64,000 nt of DNA, taken from contig NZ_ATYR01000025.1 of NCBI RefSeq assembly GCF_000427785.1, forward strand, positions 32,371 through 96,370. Reading direction: 5' to 3'. The notes beneath the pieces were generated by a model. It was not told where the DNA came from, searched no databases, and was given only the letters and a program-made list of their open reading frames with translations. This document shows positions 19,265-27,461 of the stretch, piece by piece. Position 1 is the first letter of the stretch, and the number at the start of each line of letters is the position of its first letter. Position numbers and translations under genes: made by a program. The stretch comes from Massilia alkalitolerans DSM 17462 (GTDB taxonomy: Bacteria > Pseudomonadota > Gammaproteobacteria > Burkholderiales > Burkholderiaceae_D).

Positions 19265-20005
19265 ATGAACAAGGACGCTCAACAAGTCGCGATCGTCACC
19301 GGCGCCTCGCGTGGCATCGGCGCCGCCCTGGCCCAGCGGCTGGCCGAGGACGGCTACCAGGTGGTCGTCAACTACGCCAGCAACGAGGCCGAGGCCAAGC
19401 GCGTGGTCGCCACCCTGCATGCCTGCGGCCACAAGGCGGTCGCGGTGAAGGCCGACGTGGCGAACCCGGAGGAAGTGCGTGCGCTGTTCGACGCTGCCGA
19501 ACGCGAGCTGGGCAAGGTGGACGTGCTGGTCAACAATGCCGGCGTACTCAAGACCATACCGCTGGCCGATACCTCCGACGAGCTGTTCGCCCAGACCTTC
19601 GGCGTCAACGTGCAGGGCACCTTCAACACCCTGCGCGAAGCGGCGCGGCGCCTGAACGACGGCGGGCGCATCGTGAATTTCTCCACCACGGTGCTGGCGA
19701 TGAAGCTGCCCGGCTACGCCATCTACAGCGCCAGCAAGGCCGCGGTGGAGGCGATGGGCGCGGTGTTCGCCAAGGAGCTGCGCGGACGCCGCATTCGCGT
19801 CAACACCGTGGCACCGGGGCCGGTTGCCACCGAGCTGTTCTTCTCAGGGAAGACCCAGGAGCAGATCGATCACTTTGCCAAGCTGCCGCCGCTCGAGCGG
19901 CTGGGCGAGCCGGGCGATATCGCGCGCATCGTGTCCTTCCTGGTGAGCGAGGAATCGGGCTGGGTCAACGGCCAGGTGCTGCGCGCCAACGGCGGAACCG
20001 CCTGA
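19265..20005 (+). CDS. Short-chain dehydrogenase/reductase
   Basis: The 246-residue protein is a classical SDR with the cofactor motif TGASRGIG (12-19), NNAG, and the catalytic Tyr-x3-Lys in YAIYSASKAAV. The sequence DKxxVNYAxN... after beta 2 (VVNYASNEAEAKR) suggests NADPH preference. The C-terminal VNGQVLRANGGTA is usual for the 3-oxoacyl reductase-like group. Substrate unknown. The ATG follows AGGAGA at seven bases; upstream in-frame starts are not supported. A HAD gene follows after 12 bases, so they are likely one transcript. Confidence 0.9.
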   Translation: MNKDAQQVAIVTGASRGIGAALAQRLAEDGYQVVVNYASNEAEAKRVVATLHACGHKAVAVKADVANPEEVRALFDAAERELGKVDVLVNNAGVLKTIPLADTSDELFAQTFGVNVQGTFNTLREAARRLNDGGRIVNFSTTVLAMKLPGYAIYSASKAAVEAMGAVFAKELRGRRIRVNTVAPGPVATELFFSGKTQEQIDHFAKLPPLERLGEPGDIARIVSFLVSEESGWVNGQVLRANGGTA

Positions 20006-20017
20006 AGATTGCCCCCC

Positions 20018-20656
20018 ATGTCCTACCGTCTCGCCATCTTCGACTTCGACGGCACGCTGGCCGATTCCTTCCCCTTCTTCATCAGCGTGTTCAACCAGAT
20101 CGCCGACGAGCTCGGCTTTCGCCGCATCGCCGCGGAAGAAGCCCAGCAGCTGCGCCACCACGATACCCGCACGATCATGCGTCACGTCGGCATGCCGGCA
20201 TGGAAGCTGCCGCTGGCCTCGCGCAGCTTCATCGGGCTGATGCGCGAGAACGCGGCGCGCATCCCGCTGTTCGACGGCATCGGCGAGGTGCTGCACACGC
20301 TGGACCGCGAAGGCGTGCGGCTGGCGATCGTGTCCTCGAACTCGGAGCAGAACGTGCGCCTGGTGCTTGGCCCGCGGCTGAGCGCCCTGTTCGGCCACTA
20401 CGAATGCGGGATGTCGATGTTCGGCAAGGCCGGGCGCATCCGCAAGGTGGTGAAACGCGCGGCGGTGCCGGCGGCGCATGCGCTCTATGTGGGCGACCAG
20501 GCGCTGGACGCCGATGCCGCGCGCCGGGCCGGGGTGGCCTTCGGCGCGGTGAGCTGGGGCTATGCGCCGATCGAGGCGCTGCGGCGGGTGGCGCCCGACC
20601 GTGAGTTCGGCACGCCGGCCGAGCTGCTGCACATCGCCAAAAGCGTCAGCCTTTGA
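20018..20656 (+). CDS. HAD-superfamily hydrolase, phosphoglycolate phosphatase-like
   Basis: The 212-residue protein has HAD motif I FDFDGTLAD (8-16), motif II VSSNS near 107, a lysine in FGKAGRIRKV and motif IV YVGDQALDADAARRAG. The cap domain is of the helical type found in Gph-like phosphatases. It probably hydrolyses a small phosphoester in the cytosol. It follows the SDR closely and converges with rtcB, overlapping its end by 11 bases. Confidence 0.88.
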   Translation: MSYRLAIFDFDGTLADSFPFFISVFNQIADELGFRRIAAEEAQQLRHHDTRTIMRHVGMPAWKLPLASRSFIGLMRENAARIPLFDGIGEVLHTLDREGVRLAIVSSNSEQNVRLVLGPRLSALFGHYECGMSMFGKAGRIRKVVKRAAVPAAHALYVGDQALDADAARRAGVAFGAVSWGYAPIEALRRVAPDREFGTPAELLHIAKSVSL

Positions 20657-21914
20657 CGCACACCACTTGCTTGAGGGTGTGTACAACCTCGACCAGGTCG
20701 CGCTGCGCATGCATGACGGCGTCGATGTCCTTGTAGGCCATCGGGATCTCGTCGATCACGCCTTCGTCCTTGCGCGATTCCACTCCTTGCGTGGCGCGCT
20801 CCATGTCGGCGCGCGTGAAGCGGCGCTTGGCCTCGGTGCGGCTCATGACACGCCCGGCGCCGTGGCTGCAGCTGTTGAAACTTTCCGGGTTGCCCTTGCC
20901 GCGCACAATGAAACTCTTGGCGCCCATCGAACCCGGGATGATGCCGAGCTCGCCTTCGCGCGCCGACACCGCGCCCTTGCGGGTGACGAACACGTCCTTG
21001 CCGAAGTGCTTCTCCTTCTGCACATAGTTGTGGTGGCAATTGACTGCCTCCACGTGCGTCTCGAAGCGTTTCGGAATCACCTCGCGCATCGCGCGGATCA
21101 CGTTGTGCATCATCACTTCGCGGTTGATGCGCGCGAACTTCTGGGCCCAGCCGACCGCCTCTACGTAGTCGTCGTAGTGCTGCGTACCTTCCTTGAGGTA
21201 GGCCAGGTCCTGGTCGGGCAGGTTGACCATGTGGCGCCGCATGTCCTGGCGCGCCAGCTCGATGAAGTGGGTGCCGATGGCATTGCCGACCCCGCGCGAA
21301 CCGGAGTGCAGCATTACCCACACCGAGCCTTCCTCGTCCAGGCAGACCTCGACGAAGTGATTCCCGCTGCCCAGTGTCCCCAGGTGCTTGTAGTTGTTGG
21401 TGCCGCGCAGCTTCGGGTACTTGCGGCAGATGGCGTCGAACTCGTCCTTGAGCTTGGCCCAGCCGGCATCGACCGGTGGCGGCGGGGTGTTCCAGGAACC
21501 GACATCGCGGCTGCCCTTGTTGTTGCGGACCTTGGGCAACATGCCGTGCGGCACCGCCTGCTCGATGGCGCTGCGCAGGCCGGACAGGTTATCGGGCAGG
21601 TCACCGGCGCGCAGGGTGGTCTTGGCCGCCATCATGCCGCAGCCGATGTCCACGCCGACCGCGGCGGGAATCACCGCGCCCAGGGTCGGGATCACGCTGC
21701 CGATGGTCGAGCCCTTGCCAACATGGACGTCCGGCATCACGGCGACGTGGTGGAAGACGAAAGGCAGTTGCGCCAGCTTTTCCAGCTGCTCCTTGGCTTC
21801 ACGCTCGACGGGCACGCCCTGCGTCCACATCTTGACCGGCTTGCCGCCTTCGGGCGAGAGCAGCTCGATGCCGGATGGCGTGCTGGTCTCTTGCTTGGTG
21901 TCGTTCTGTTTCAT
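20646..21914 (-). CDS. rtcB: RNA 3'-phosphate (RtcB) ligase
   Basis: RtcB joins RNA 3'-phosphate or 2',3'-cyclic phosphate ends to 5'-OH ends with GTP and Mn2+. The 422-residue protein has the metal and guanylylation motifs: VMPDVHVGKGSTIGS, GVDIGCGM (about 87-94), GSGNHFVEV, LHSGSRGVG, NCHHNY and SCSHGAGR near the end, which contains the guanylylated histidine. Its usual partners RtcA, archease or the RtcR activator are absent here. The gene is transcribed alone and overlaps the HAD gene tail. Confidence 0.95.
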   Translation of the reverse strand: MKQNDTKQETSTPSGIELLSPEGGKPVKMWTQGVPVEREAKEQLEKLAQLPFVFHHVAVMPDVHVGKGSTIGSVIPTLGAVIPAAVGVDIGCGMMAAKTTLRAGDLPDNLSGLRSAIEQAVPHGMLPKVRNNKGSRDVGSWNTPPPPVDAGWAKLKDEFDAICRKYPKLRGTNNYKHLGTLGSGNHFVEVCLDEEGSVWVMLHSGSRGVGNAIGTHFIELARQDMRRHMVNLPDQDLAYLKEGTQHYDDYVEAVGWAQKFARINREVMMHNVIRAMREVIPKRFETHVEAVNCHHNYVQKEKHFGKDVFVTRKGAVSAREGELGIIPGSMGAKSFIVRGKGNPESFNSCSHGAGRVMSRTEAKRRFTRADMERATQGVESRKDEGVIDEIPMAYKDIDAVMHAQRDLVEVVHTLKQVVCVKG

Positions 21915-22045
21915 GCGCCCTATCTTCGCGCAAATCCGAAAACGGCGTTGCGCGCCTCGAATCTGCAGGCTTCCTGCCGTGGATCAAGAAGCGCTTTAAC
22001 GCAAGCACAAGACTGGAGGATGTTTCGAATAAGAAAGGACGACCC

Positions 22046-23083
22046 ATGCGCGCCATCGGCAGCCTTCTCGCATTTTCCGCCTTCCTTGTCATGCTTCCCT
22101 GCAGCGGCCAGGAAACGCCAGCCACGGCAGGCTTTCTGGTCTGGGAAAACGACAGCCGCTTCAATACCGACCGCTACTACACCAACGGCATCCAGTTCGT
22201 CTCGCGTAGTACGGAAGACGACCGCGGTGCGCTCACCCGGCGCTTGCTTGGTACCGCCTGCCGCCTGTTCGGCTGCGGCGACGCGCGCTTCCTGTTTTCC
22301 CAGCACAGCCTGGGCCAGCTGATGTACACCCCGGGCGACATCACCGTGGCCGCGCCCCAGCCCCTCGACCGCCCCTGGGCCGGCCTGCTCTACGTGGAGC
22401 GCCAGTGGCTGCTCCTGGCGCCGGAGGGCGCATCGATCACGACCCTGACGGCCCAGGCCGGTGTGACCGGCAGGCTGTCGCTGGCCGAACCGGCGCAGAA
22501 ACTGTTCCACCGCATCCTCGACCGTCCGCGGCCGCAGGGTTGGGACCACCAGGTCGGCAACACCCTGGCCGTGCTGGTATCGGTGGAGCGGCGCTCGGCC
22601 TGTCCAGGCCTGTCGGGCGACCTGGTGGGCGACGTGCAGCTGCGCACGGCCGGCCACTGGCGGCTCGCGCTCGGCAGCATCATGAGCTATGCGGCCGGCG
22701 CCGTGAGCGTCACGATCGGCAAGAACCTGCCGCCTGTCGCGCCAGCGCCGCCGGGCATCGTCAACCGGCTCGGGCCCCTGGACACGATCTGCCTGCGGCG
22801 CTGGGTCCAGTGCACGCTGGTGCTGGGCGCGGAGGCGCGCGGCATGGCGTACAACCTGTTCCTCGAAGGCCGGCCGTGGAAGGACGACCCTGGCGTGAAG
22901 CCGCGGCGCTGGGTCGGCGAGCTGAGTGCCGGGCTGCGGCTGGATTTTCCCGGCACCCGCGGCCGGGAGCACGGTCCCTGGTTCGCGCAACTGCGGGCCA
23001 TCCGCCGCAGCGCCGAGTTCCGCGCGTCGCTGCCAGTGCCGCGCCATACCGTCGCGTCGCTCACCCTGGGTACCGATTTCTGA
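22046..23083 (+). CDS. LpxR-like lipid A deacylase (DUF2219 outer-membrane protein)
   Basis: The 345-residue exported protein has a signal peptide ending near CSGQ and then FLVWENDSRFNTDRYYTNG, the conserved N-terminal segment of LpxR that carries the active-site Asn-Asp (35-36). Alternating beta-strands throughout and a final aromatic residue (LTLGTDF) fit an outer-membrane barrel. LpxR removes the 3'-acyloxyacyl group of lipid A. AAGAAAGGA lies upstream of the ATG. It is longer than average, and sequence between conserved segments is quite divergent, so the exact substrate is not certain. Confidence 0.82.
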   Translation: MRAIGSLLAFSAFLVMLPCSGQETPATAGFLVWENDSRFNTDRYYTNGIQFVSRSTEDDRGALTRRLLGTACRLFGCGDARFLFSQHSLGQLMYTPGDITVAAPQPLDRPWAGLLYVERQWLLLAPEGASITTLTAQAGVTGRLSLAEPAQKLFHRILDRPRPQGWDHQVGNTLAVLVSVERRSACPGLSGDLVGDVQLRTAGHWRLALGSIMSYAAGAVSVTIGKNLPPVAPAPPGIVNRLGPLDTICLRRWVQCTLVLGAEARGMAYNLFLEGRPWKDDPGVKPRRWVGELSAGLRLDFPGTRGREHGPWFAQLRAIRRSAEFRASLPVPRHTVASLTLGTDF

Positions 23084-23178
23084 ACGGGCGGGAGGGGACG
23101 CGCAGTTGCGCCCGCCCCATGCCGCTTCTATACTCCGTCAGGCAATGCCTTTACGCATCATCTGACCACGGAACCGCC

Positions 23179-23616
23179 ATGCGCAAGCCCTTCTACCTGC
23201 TCCCTGCACTTCTTGCACCACTGCTGCTGGCCGGCTGCGTCAATGATTCGGCCAGCTACCCGATCGCGGGCAAGGAACATGCGCTCAGCGTGCGCGTGCT
23301 GCAGGATTATTTCTGGCGCAAGGAGGCGACGCTGCGCCTCATCGTCGCCCGCATGCCGGACTGCCAGCGCCAGCTGGAGCTGGGCAAGGTGTCATTGTCG
23401 GGGCTGGAGATCGAGCTGTTCGCAAGCGGGCCCGACGTATATACGCTGCGCTCGGGCGAGGATGTCTGGCAGGTGGAAACCCAGGGCTGTACCGAACTGG
23501 AAGCGCCGGAAGCGAATGCGGTCACCGGCCAGGCGCTGGGCAGCTTCCACCTCGACGAACACGACAAGCTGGTCTTCGAGGCCGCCGCCGCTGCCGGTAC
23601 TCCTGCGGAACAATAA
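23179..23616 (+). CDS. Lipoprotein of unknown function
   Basis: The 145-residue protein has a clear lipoprotein signal (LLPALLAPLLLAGC, Cys at 19) and a small mature domain of alternating strands, with cysteines in MPDCQRQLE and ETQGCTELE. It lies 95 bases after the LpxR-like gene on the same strand but with its own gap. I do not recognise a family with confidence. Likely membrane-anchored in the periplasm. Confidence 0.75.
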   Translation: MRKPFYLLPALLAPLLLAGCVNDSASYPIAGKEHALSVRVLQDYFWRKEATLRLIVARMPDCQRQLELGKVSLSGLEIELFASGPDVYTLRSGEDVWQVETQGCTELEAPEANAVTGQALGSFHLDEHDKLVFEAAAAAGTPAEQ

Positions 23617-23744
23617 GCGTAGGAAAGCGCGGCCGGCGCAGGAAACCGTCCACGCGTCCTGCGTGCGTTGGATTCCTCGCCCGACGCAGGTGGCGACCAG
23701 GTCGTTGCCGGCCGCGCCGCCCTACCCGGCCATCATCGACATCA

Positions 23745-24356
23745 TCAAGGGCGCAGCCAGCCGCGCCCGATCGGTACCGCCAGTACGCGGCGGTACAGGT
23801 TTTCCACCACAGGCAGCACCTGTGCGCATGCCGCGCGCACGGCCGGCGTCTGCACCAGCAAGGCCATCGACGCCGACATCAGGAGCGCTCCCGCCATGTC
23901 CTTCGGCCAGTGCACGCCCAGGTAGACGCGCGACCAGGCCACTACCAGCGCCAGCGGCAGCAGCAGCAGCATCCATCCGACGCGGCGCGCTTCCTGCACC
24001 CGGCTGAACGCCAGCACCAGGGCCACCGAGAAGATGCTGGTGGCATGGTCGCTCGGGAAGGAGCTGTCCGGGGCATGCAGCAGGAAGGTCTGGCCGACTT
24101 CGGCGACGAAGGGCCGCGGGCTGTACCAGAAATGGCCGATCAGCGCGTTCAGCGTGAGCGCACAGCCGGCCGCGATGAAGGCGCGCAGCGCGACCTCGCG
24201 CCCGGGCCCGCCGCCGAGCCACAGCATGACGAGCGACAGCGGCATCACGAAGATCAGCCACTGCGCGGCGAAGATGGCAGCCATCAACTGCCAGCCGGTC
24301 AGGCCGGCCTGGGCGTTGAGGGTGGAGAACAGGATCAGGTTGAGGTGCTCGAACAT
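23745..24356 (-). CDS. PAP2-family phosphatase, undecaprenyl-diphosphatase-like
   Basis: The 203-residue inner-membrane protein has about five hydrophobic helices and the PAP2 phosphatase motifs: WYSPRPF (motif 1 remnant), SSFPSDHATS (motif 2 with the catalytic His) and SRVYLGVHWPKD (motif 3). It is like BcrC-type undecaprenyl pyrophosphate phosphatases, which recycle the lipid carrier of cell-wall synthesis. The ATG at 24356 (MFEHLN) is preferred to the upstream in-frame one, because the extra 22 residues are not membrane-like. Not in an operon. Confidence 0.85.
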   Translation of the reverse strand: MFEHLNLILFSTLNAQAGLTGWQLMAAIFAAQWLIFVMPLSLVMLWLGGGPGREVALRAFIAAGCALTLNALIGHFWYSPRPFVAEVGQTFLLHAPDSSFPSDHATSIFSVALVLAFSRVQEARRVGWMLLLLPLALVVAWSRVYLGVHWPKDMAGALLMSASMALLVQTPAVRAACAQVLPVVENLYRRVLAVPIGRGWLRP

Positions 24357-24484
24357 GGCGCCAGCTCGAAGATAAAATATTGATAAGCTTTCCTGTAGCT
24401 TAGCCGAGCCCGGCTGACGCACTTTTCAAGAAGTGCAACAGATTGTGACAATTCCCCGACAATGTCGCGTGCGACTGCTTCAGC

Positions 24485-24808
24485 TCAATGGCGGTGGAGC
24501 AGGCGCCTCAGCTGTGCCAGTTCCATTTCGCGTCCCGATTTCTCGAGCACGCTTTCCAGCAGGCTGCGGTCGCCATCGCGCAGCATGGTCCACTGCGTGA
24601 AGTATTCGTGCACGGTACGCCAGGGCGGAAAGCCCGCCGGCATGCTGCGCCAGGTAGCGCCGGTGTGGAGGAAATAGAGGACGGCACAGAACACGTCGTA
24701 CAGGTCGTGCTTGCGCGGGCGGGTCTTGCGGCGCGCCGCTTCCAGCATGCCGCGCACGGGCTCGAACTGTTCGCGAGAAATATCGCTGGGAAATGCCGGA
24801 CGATCCAT
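24485..24808 (-). CDS. IS5-type transposase N-terminal (orfA-like) protein, orphan
   Basis: The 107-residue product (MDRPAFPSDIS...) is the N-terminal DUF4096-like part of IS5-family transposases: FPSDISREQFEPVRGMLE, then HDLYDVFCAVLYFLHTGATWR and FPPWRTVHEYFTQW. The catalytic DDE domain is missing and no terminal inverted repeats are seen next to the gene. It is either a relic of an insertion sequence or a domesticated DNA-binding protein; its frame is intact. Composition is like the neighbours. Confidence 0.65.
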   Translation of the reverse strand: MDRPAFPSDISREQFEPVRGMLEAARRKTRPRKHDLYDVFCAVLYFLHTGATWRSMPAGFPPWRTVHEYFTQWTMLRDGDRSLLESVLEKSGREMELAQLRRLLHRH

Positions 24809-24858
24809 GGCGCGTCCTCCGAAAATCACTTGGAGGCCGGCGATCCGGAACAGGTTCC

Positions 24859-24882
24859 AAGGCGGGCGCGGCAGCCCGCCTT
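24859..24882. other. GC-rich hairpin between the orfA-like gene and folE
   Basis: A 9-bp stem AAGGCGGGC/GCCCGCCTT with a six-base loop lies just after the folE stop. There is no T-run on the folE side, so it is at best a weak terminator or a transcript-stabilising structure. Confidence 0.45.
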
Positions 24883-24894
24883 TACAGCTTAGTC

Positions 24895-25461
24895 CTAGTC
24901 GCGTGCCAGCGCCAGGAACTCGGTACGCAAAGCCAGGTTCGGTTGCAGTTCACCGAGCAGGGCCGAAGTGATGGTCTCTTCGCCGATGGCGCGGATGCCG
25001 CGGCTTTCCATGCACATGTGGCGGCACTTGACGACCACGCCCACCGCCTTCGGCTCCAGCACTTCCATCAGCGCGTTGGCGATCTGGATCGTCATGCGCT
25101 CCTGCACCTGCAGGCGCTTGGAGAAGATGTCGACCAGGCGGGTGAGCTTGGAGAGGCCGACGATCTTCCCGTTCGGCAGATAGCCGACCGTGGCCTTGCC
25201 GAAGAAGGGCGCCAGGTGGTGCTCGCAATGGCTGTAGACCGGGATGCCGCGCACCACGATCAGTTCGTTGTATTCCTCGGCGCCGTCCTCGAAGGCCTTG
25301 AGCACTTCGACGGGATCCTGGTCATAGCCCGAGGTCCAGTGTTTCCAGGCCTTCGCCACGCGGTGCGGCGTTTCCTGCAGGCCCGGACGGTCCGGATCCT
25401 CGCCCAGGCTGGTCAGCAGGCGGCGCCAGTCGTGTTCGGTGAAAGCTTCTTTGTCAGACAT
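24895..25461 (-). CDS. folE: GTP cyclohydrolase I
   Basis: The 188-residue enzyme turns GTP into 7,8-dihydroneopterin triphosphate, the first step of folate (and pterin) synthesis. Zinc and active-site residues are visible in YSHCEHHLAPF and CRHMCMESRGI, with GLSKLTRLVDIFSKRLQVQE between. Length and start (MSDKEAFTE) are normal. It is transcribed on its own in this window. Confidence 0.96.
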   Translation of the reverse strand: MSDKEAFTEHDWRRLLTSLGEDPDRPGLQETPHRVAKAWKHWTSGYDQDPVEVLKAFEDGAEEYNELIVVRGIPVYSHCEHHLAPFFGKATVGYLPNGKIVGLSKLTRLVDIFSKRLQVQERMTIQIANALMEVLEPKAVGVVVKCRHMCMESRGIRAIGEETITSALLGELQPNLALRTEFLALARD

Positions 25462-25604
25462 GGTGAACCTTAAAAAATCGATTGCCGCAAGTATATAGAA
25501 AATGCGGGAAGGGTTCCGGCGGCTGCCGGTTTATTGAGCAAAGTTAATGTCGCCGCGCACAACAGCGGTAGCGTGGAAGGCGGTTCCAGTCCTGGGAGAT
25601 CGCC

Positions 25605-26462
25605 ATGTTCGGCAGCACGGTCCTCGAAGTCGCCATCGGCCTGACGTTTTGCTACGGCACCCTGGCGCTGGTCGTCAGTACCTTTCAGGAAGCGCTGGCG
25701 GCGGCCTTCAGCCTGCGCGCCAACATGCTGCTCGACGCGGTCAAGCGCATGCTGGACGACCCGCGCTGCGAGGCGCTGGCGCAAAGCCTGTACGACCATC
25801 CGCTGGTCAATCCGCACGGCAGCACCACTGCCCGGCGCAAACTATCGGTGCGGCCATCCTACATCGAACCTGCCCACTTCGCGATCGCACTGCTCGATTC
25901 GCTGCGCAGCAATCCGGCCATCCCGCTGCAGGCGGCGATCGAAGCCCTGCCCGACGAACAGGTCAGGCGCGTGCTGCTGGCCCTGTACCGCCAGTCCAGC
26001 GGGGACCTGCAGCGCTTCCAGGAAGGCATCGCCGGCTGGTTCAACAGCGCCATGGAGCGCCTGTCCGGCGTCTACAAACGGCGCCAGCTCCTGATTTCCT
26101 TCCTGCTGGCCCTGCTGCTCACCATCCTGCTGAACATCGACAGCATCCACCTGTTCCAGACCCTGTGGCAGAACCCGGCGCTGGCCGCCCAGATCAAGGC
26201 CGCCCCGAGCGCGCTCGACGCCGAGGCACTGCGCCAACTGTGGGCGATGCCGATCGGCTGGAGCAGCTTCCCGCCGCGGCTCGACACCGCTTTTGCCCTG
26301 CAGGTGGCCGGCTGGCTGATCACTGCCGGCACCACGCTGTTCGGCGCCCCGTTCTGGTTCGACCTGCTGCAGCGCGCGGTGCAGCTGCGCGGCACCGGGG
26401 CCAAGCCCCAGCCGCAGCCTCAAGTTGTCGTACGCACGGAGAATGCGCCGGCGCAGTCCTGA
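25605..26462 (+). CDS. Conserved membrane protein of unknown function
   Basis: The 285-residue protein has an N-terminal membrane helix (EVAIGLTFCYGTLALVVSTF), a soluble helical middle, and two more helices (LLISFLLALLLTILLNI, about 165-182, and VAGWLITAGTTLFGAPFWF near 245). The tail is Gln/Pro-rich. Related proteins are conserved in proteobacteria without known role. It is divergent from folE and convergent with nudC. Confidence 0.75.
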   Translation: MFGSTVLEVAIGLTFCYGTLALVVSTFQEALAAAFSLRANMLLDAVKRMLDDPRCEALAQSLYDHPLVNPHGSTTARRKLSVRPSYIEPAHFAIALLDSLRSNPAIPLQAAIEALPDEQVRRVLLALYRQSSGDLQRFQEGIAGWFNSAMERLSGVYKRRQLLISFLLALLLTILLNIDSIHLFQTLWQNPALAAQIKAAPSALDAEALRQLWAMPIGWSSFPPRLDTAFALQVAGWLITAGTTLFGAPFWFDLLQRAVQLRGTGAKPQPQPQVVVRTENAPAQS

Positions 26463-26465
26463 GCG

Positions 26466-27287
26466 CTAGCGCCCTGGTGGGCGGTGGGCGTCCACCAGCA
26501 CGCTCGACACTGAAATGTGCGGCACCCGTTCGGGCCATTCGTCGTCCGGCCCGAACCAGCGCGCCTCCGAGATCTCCGACGTGTCGACGCGGATCTCGCC
26601 ATCCAGGTAGTCGGCCGTAAAGGCCAGCATCAGCGAATGCGGGAAGGGCCAGGACTGGCTCGCGAAATAGCGCAGGTTCTGCACTCGCAGCCCCACCTCC
26701 TCGTAGACCTCGCGGTGGATCGCCTCTTCCACCGACTCGCCCGCCTCCAGGAACCCGGCCAGCGGCACGAAGCGCTTGGTCGGCGAGGCGATGTGCATCG
26801 CCAGCAGCACGCTGTCGCCCTTCCTGATCAGGACCATCATGGCCGGCGAGATGCGCGGGTAGGCCATGTGCCCGCACTGCACGCACTTGTAGCAGCGTTC
26901 GCCGGCCGCCAGCACGGTGCCGCTGCCGCAGGCGCCGCAGAAGCGGTGGGTGCGCGCCCATTCCGCCACCTGGGCGGCGCGCGCCGCCAGCCCCAGCAAG
27001 GCCTCGTCCATGTCCGCGAACAGCGAGCGCAGGCTGCGCAGGGCATAGCCCGGCGGCAGCGCCGGTTCGCTGTCGAACCAGCCCGTCTCGCAATAGCGCT
27101 CGCCGTACAGGCCGAGCGGCTGCAGGCGGGCGCGGTCCACCTCCAGCCGGTCGAGCGTGGCGGCGTCGGGCAGCGCCAGGTCATGCTCGCGCACCAGCAG
27201 GCGGCCGCCGTGGAACAAGAAGCTCAGGGGCGCGGGGTCGGATTGCTGCGCGAACAGCGGCGTGAAGCTGGAAGGGGTCTGGAGCAT
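26466..27287 (-). CDS. nudC: NADH pyrophosphatase / deNADding enzyme
   Basis: NudC hydrolyses NADH to NMNH and AMP and removes NAD caps from RNA. The 273-residue protein has the four-cysteine zinc site (FCGACGSG and CYKCVQCGH), the Nudix box GFLEAGESVEEAIHREVYEE followed by VGL, and the NudC-specific SQSWPFPHSLM. The longer frame is open to 27416, but its extra residues are basic and non-conserved; the ATG at 27287 gives MLQTPSSF, the usual start. Confidence 0.93.
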   Translation of the reverse strand: MLQTPSSFTPLFAQQSDPAPLSFLFHGGRLLVREHDLALPDAATLDRLEVDRARLQPLGLYGERYCETGWFDSEPALPPGYALRSLRSLFADMDEALLGLAARAAQVAEWARTHRFCGACGSGTVLAAGERCYKCVQCGHMAYPRISPAMMVLIRKGDSVLLAMHIASPTKRFVPLAGFLEAGESVEEAIHREVYEEVGLRVQNLRYFASQSWPFPHSLMLAFTADYLDGEIRVDTSEISEARWFGPDDEWPERVPHISVSSVLVDAHRPPGR

Positions 27288-27461
27288 GGTCGGTTCGGCT
27301 AGGGCGGACAGGGCAATAACCCGATCATACCGCCTTTCGCGGCGCCCTTCTTCCACCTCTCTTAAGAACCGATTCCGCCACAAACGAAGTGAACTAATCC
27401 TGCTCAGCAGGCTCAAAGTTGGGCTGTCCGCTGCATCGCCCCCGACACCAGGAGATCACCG

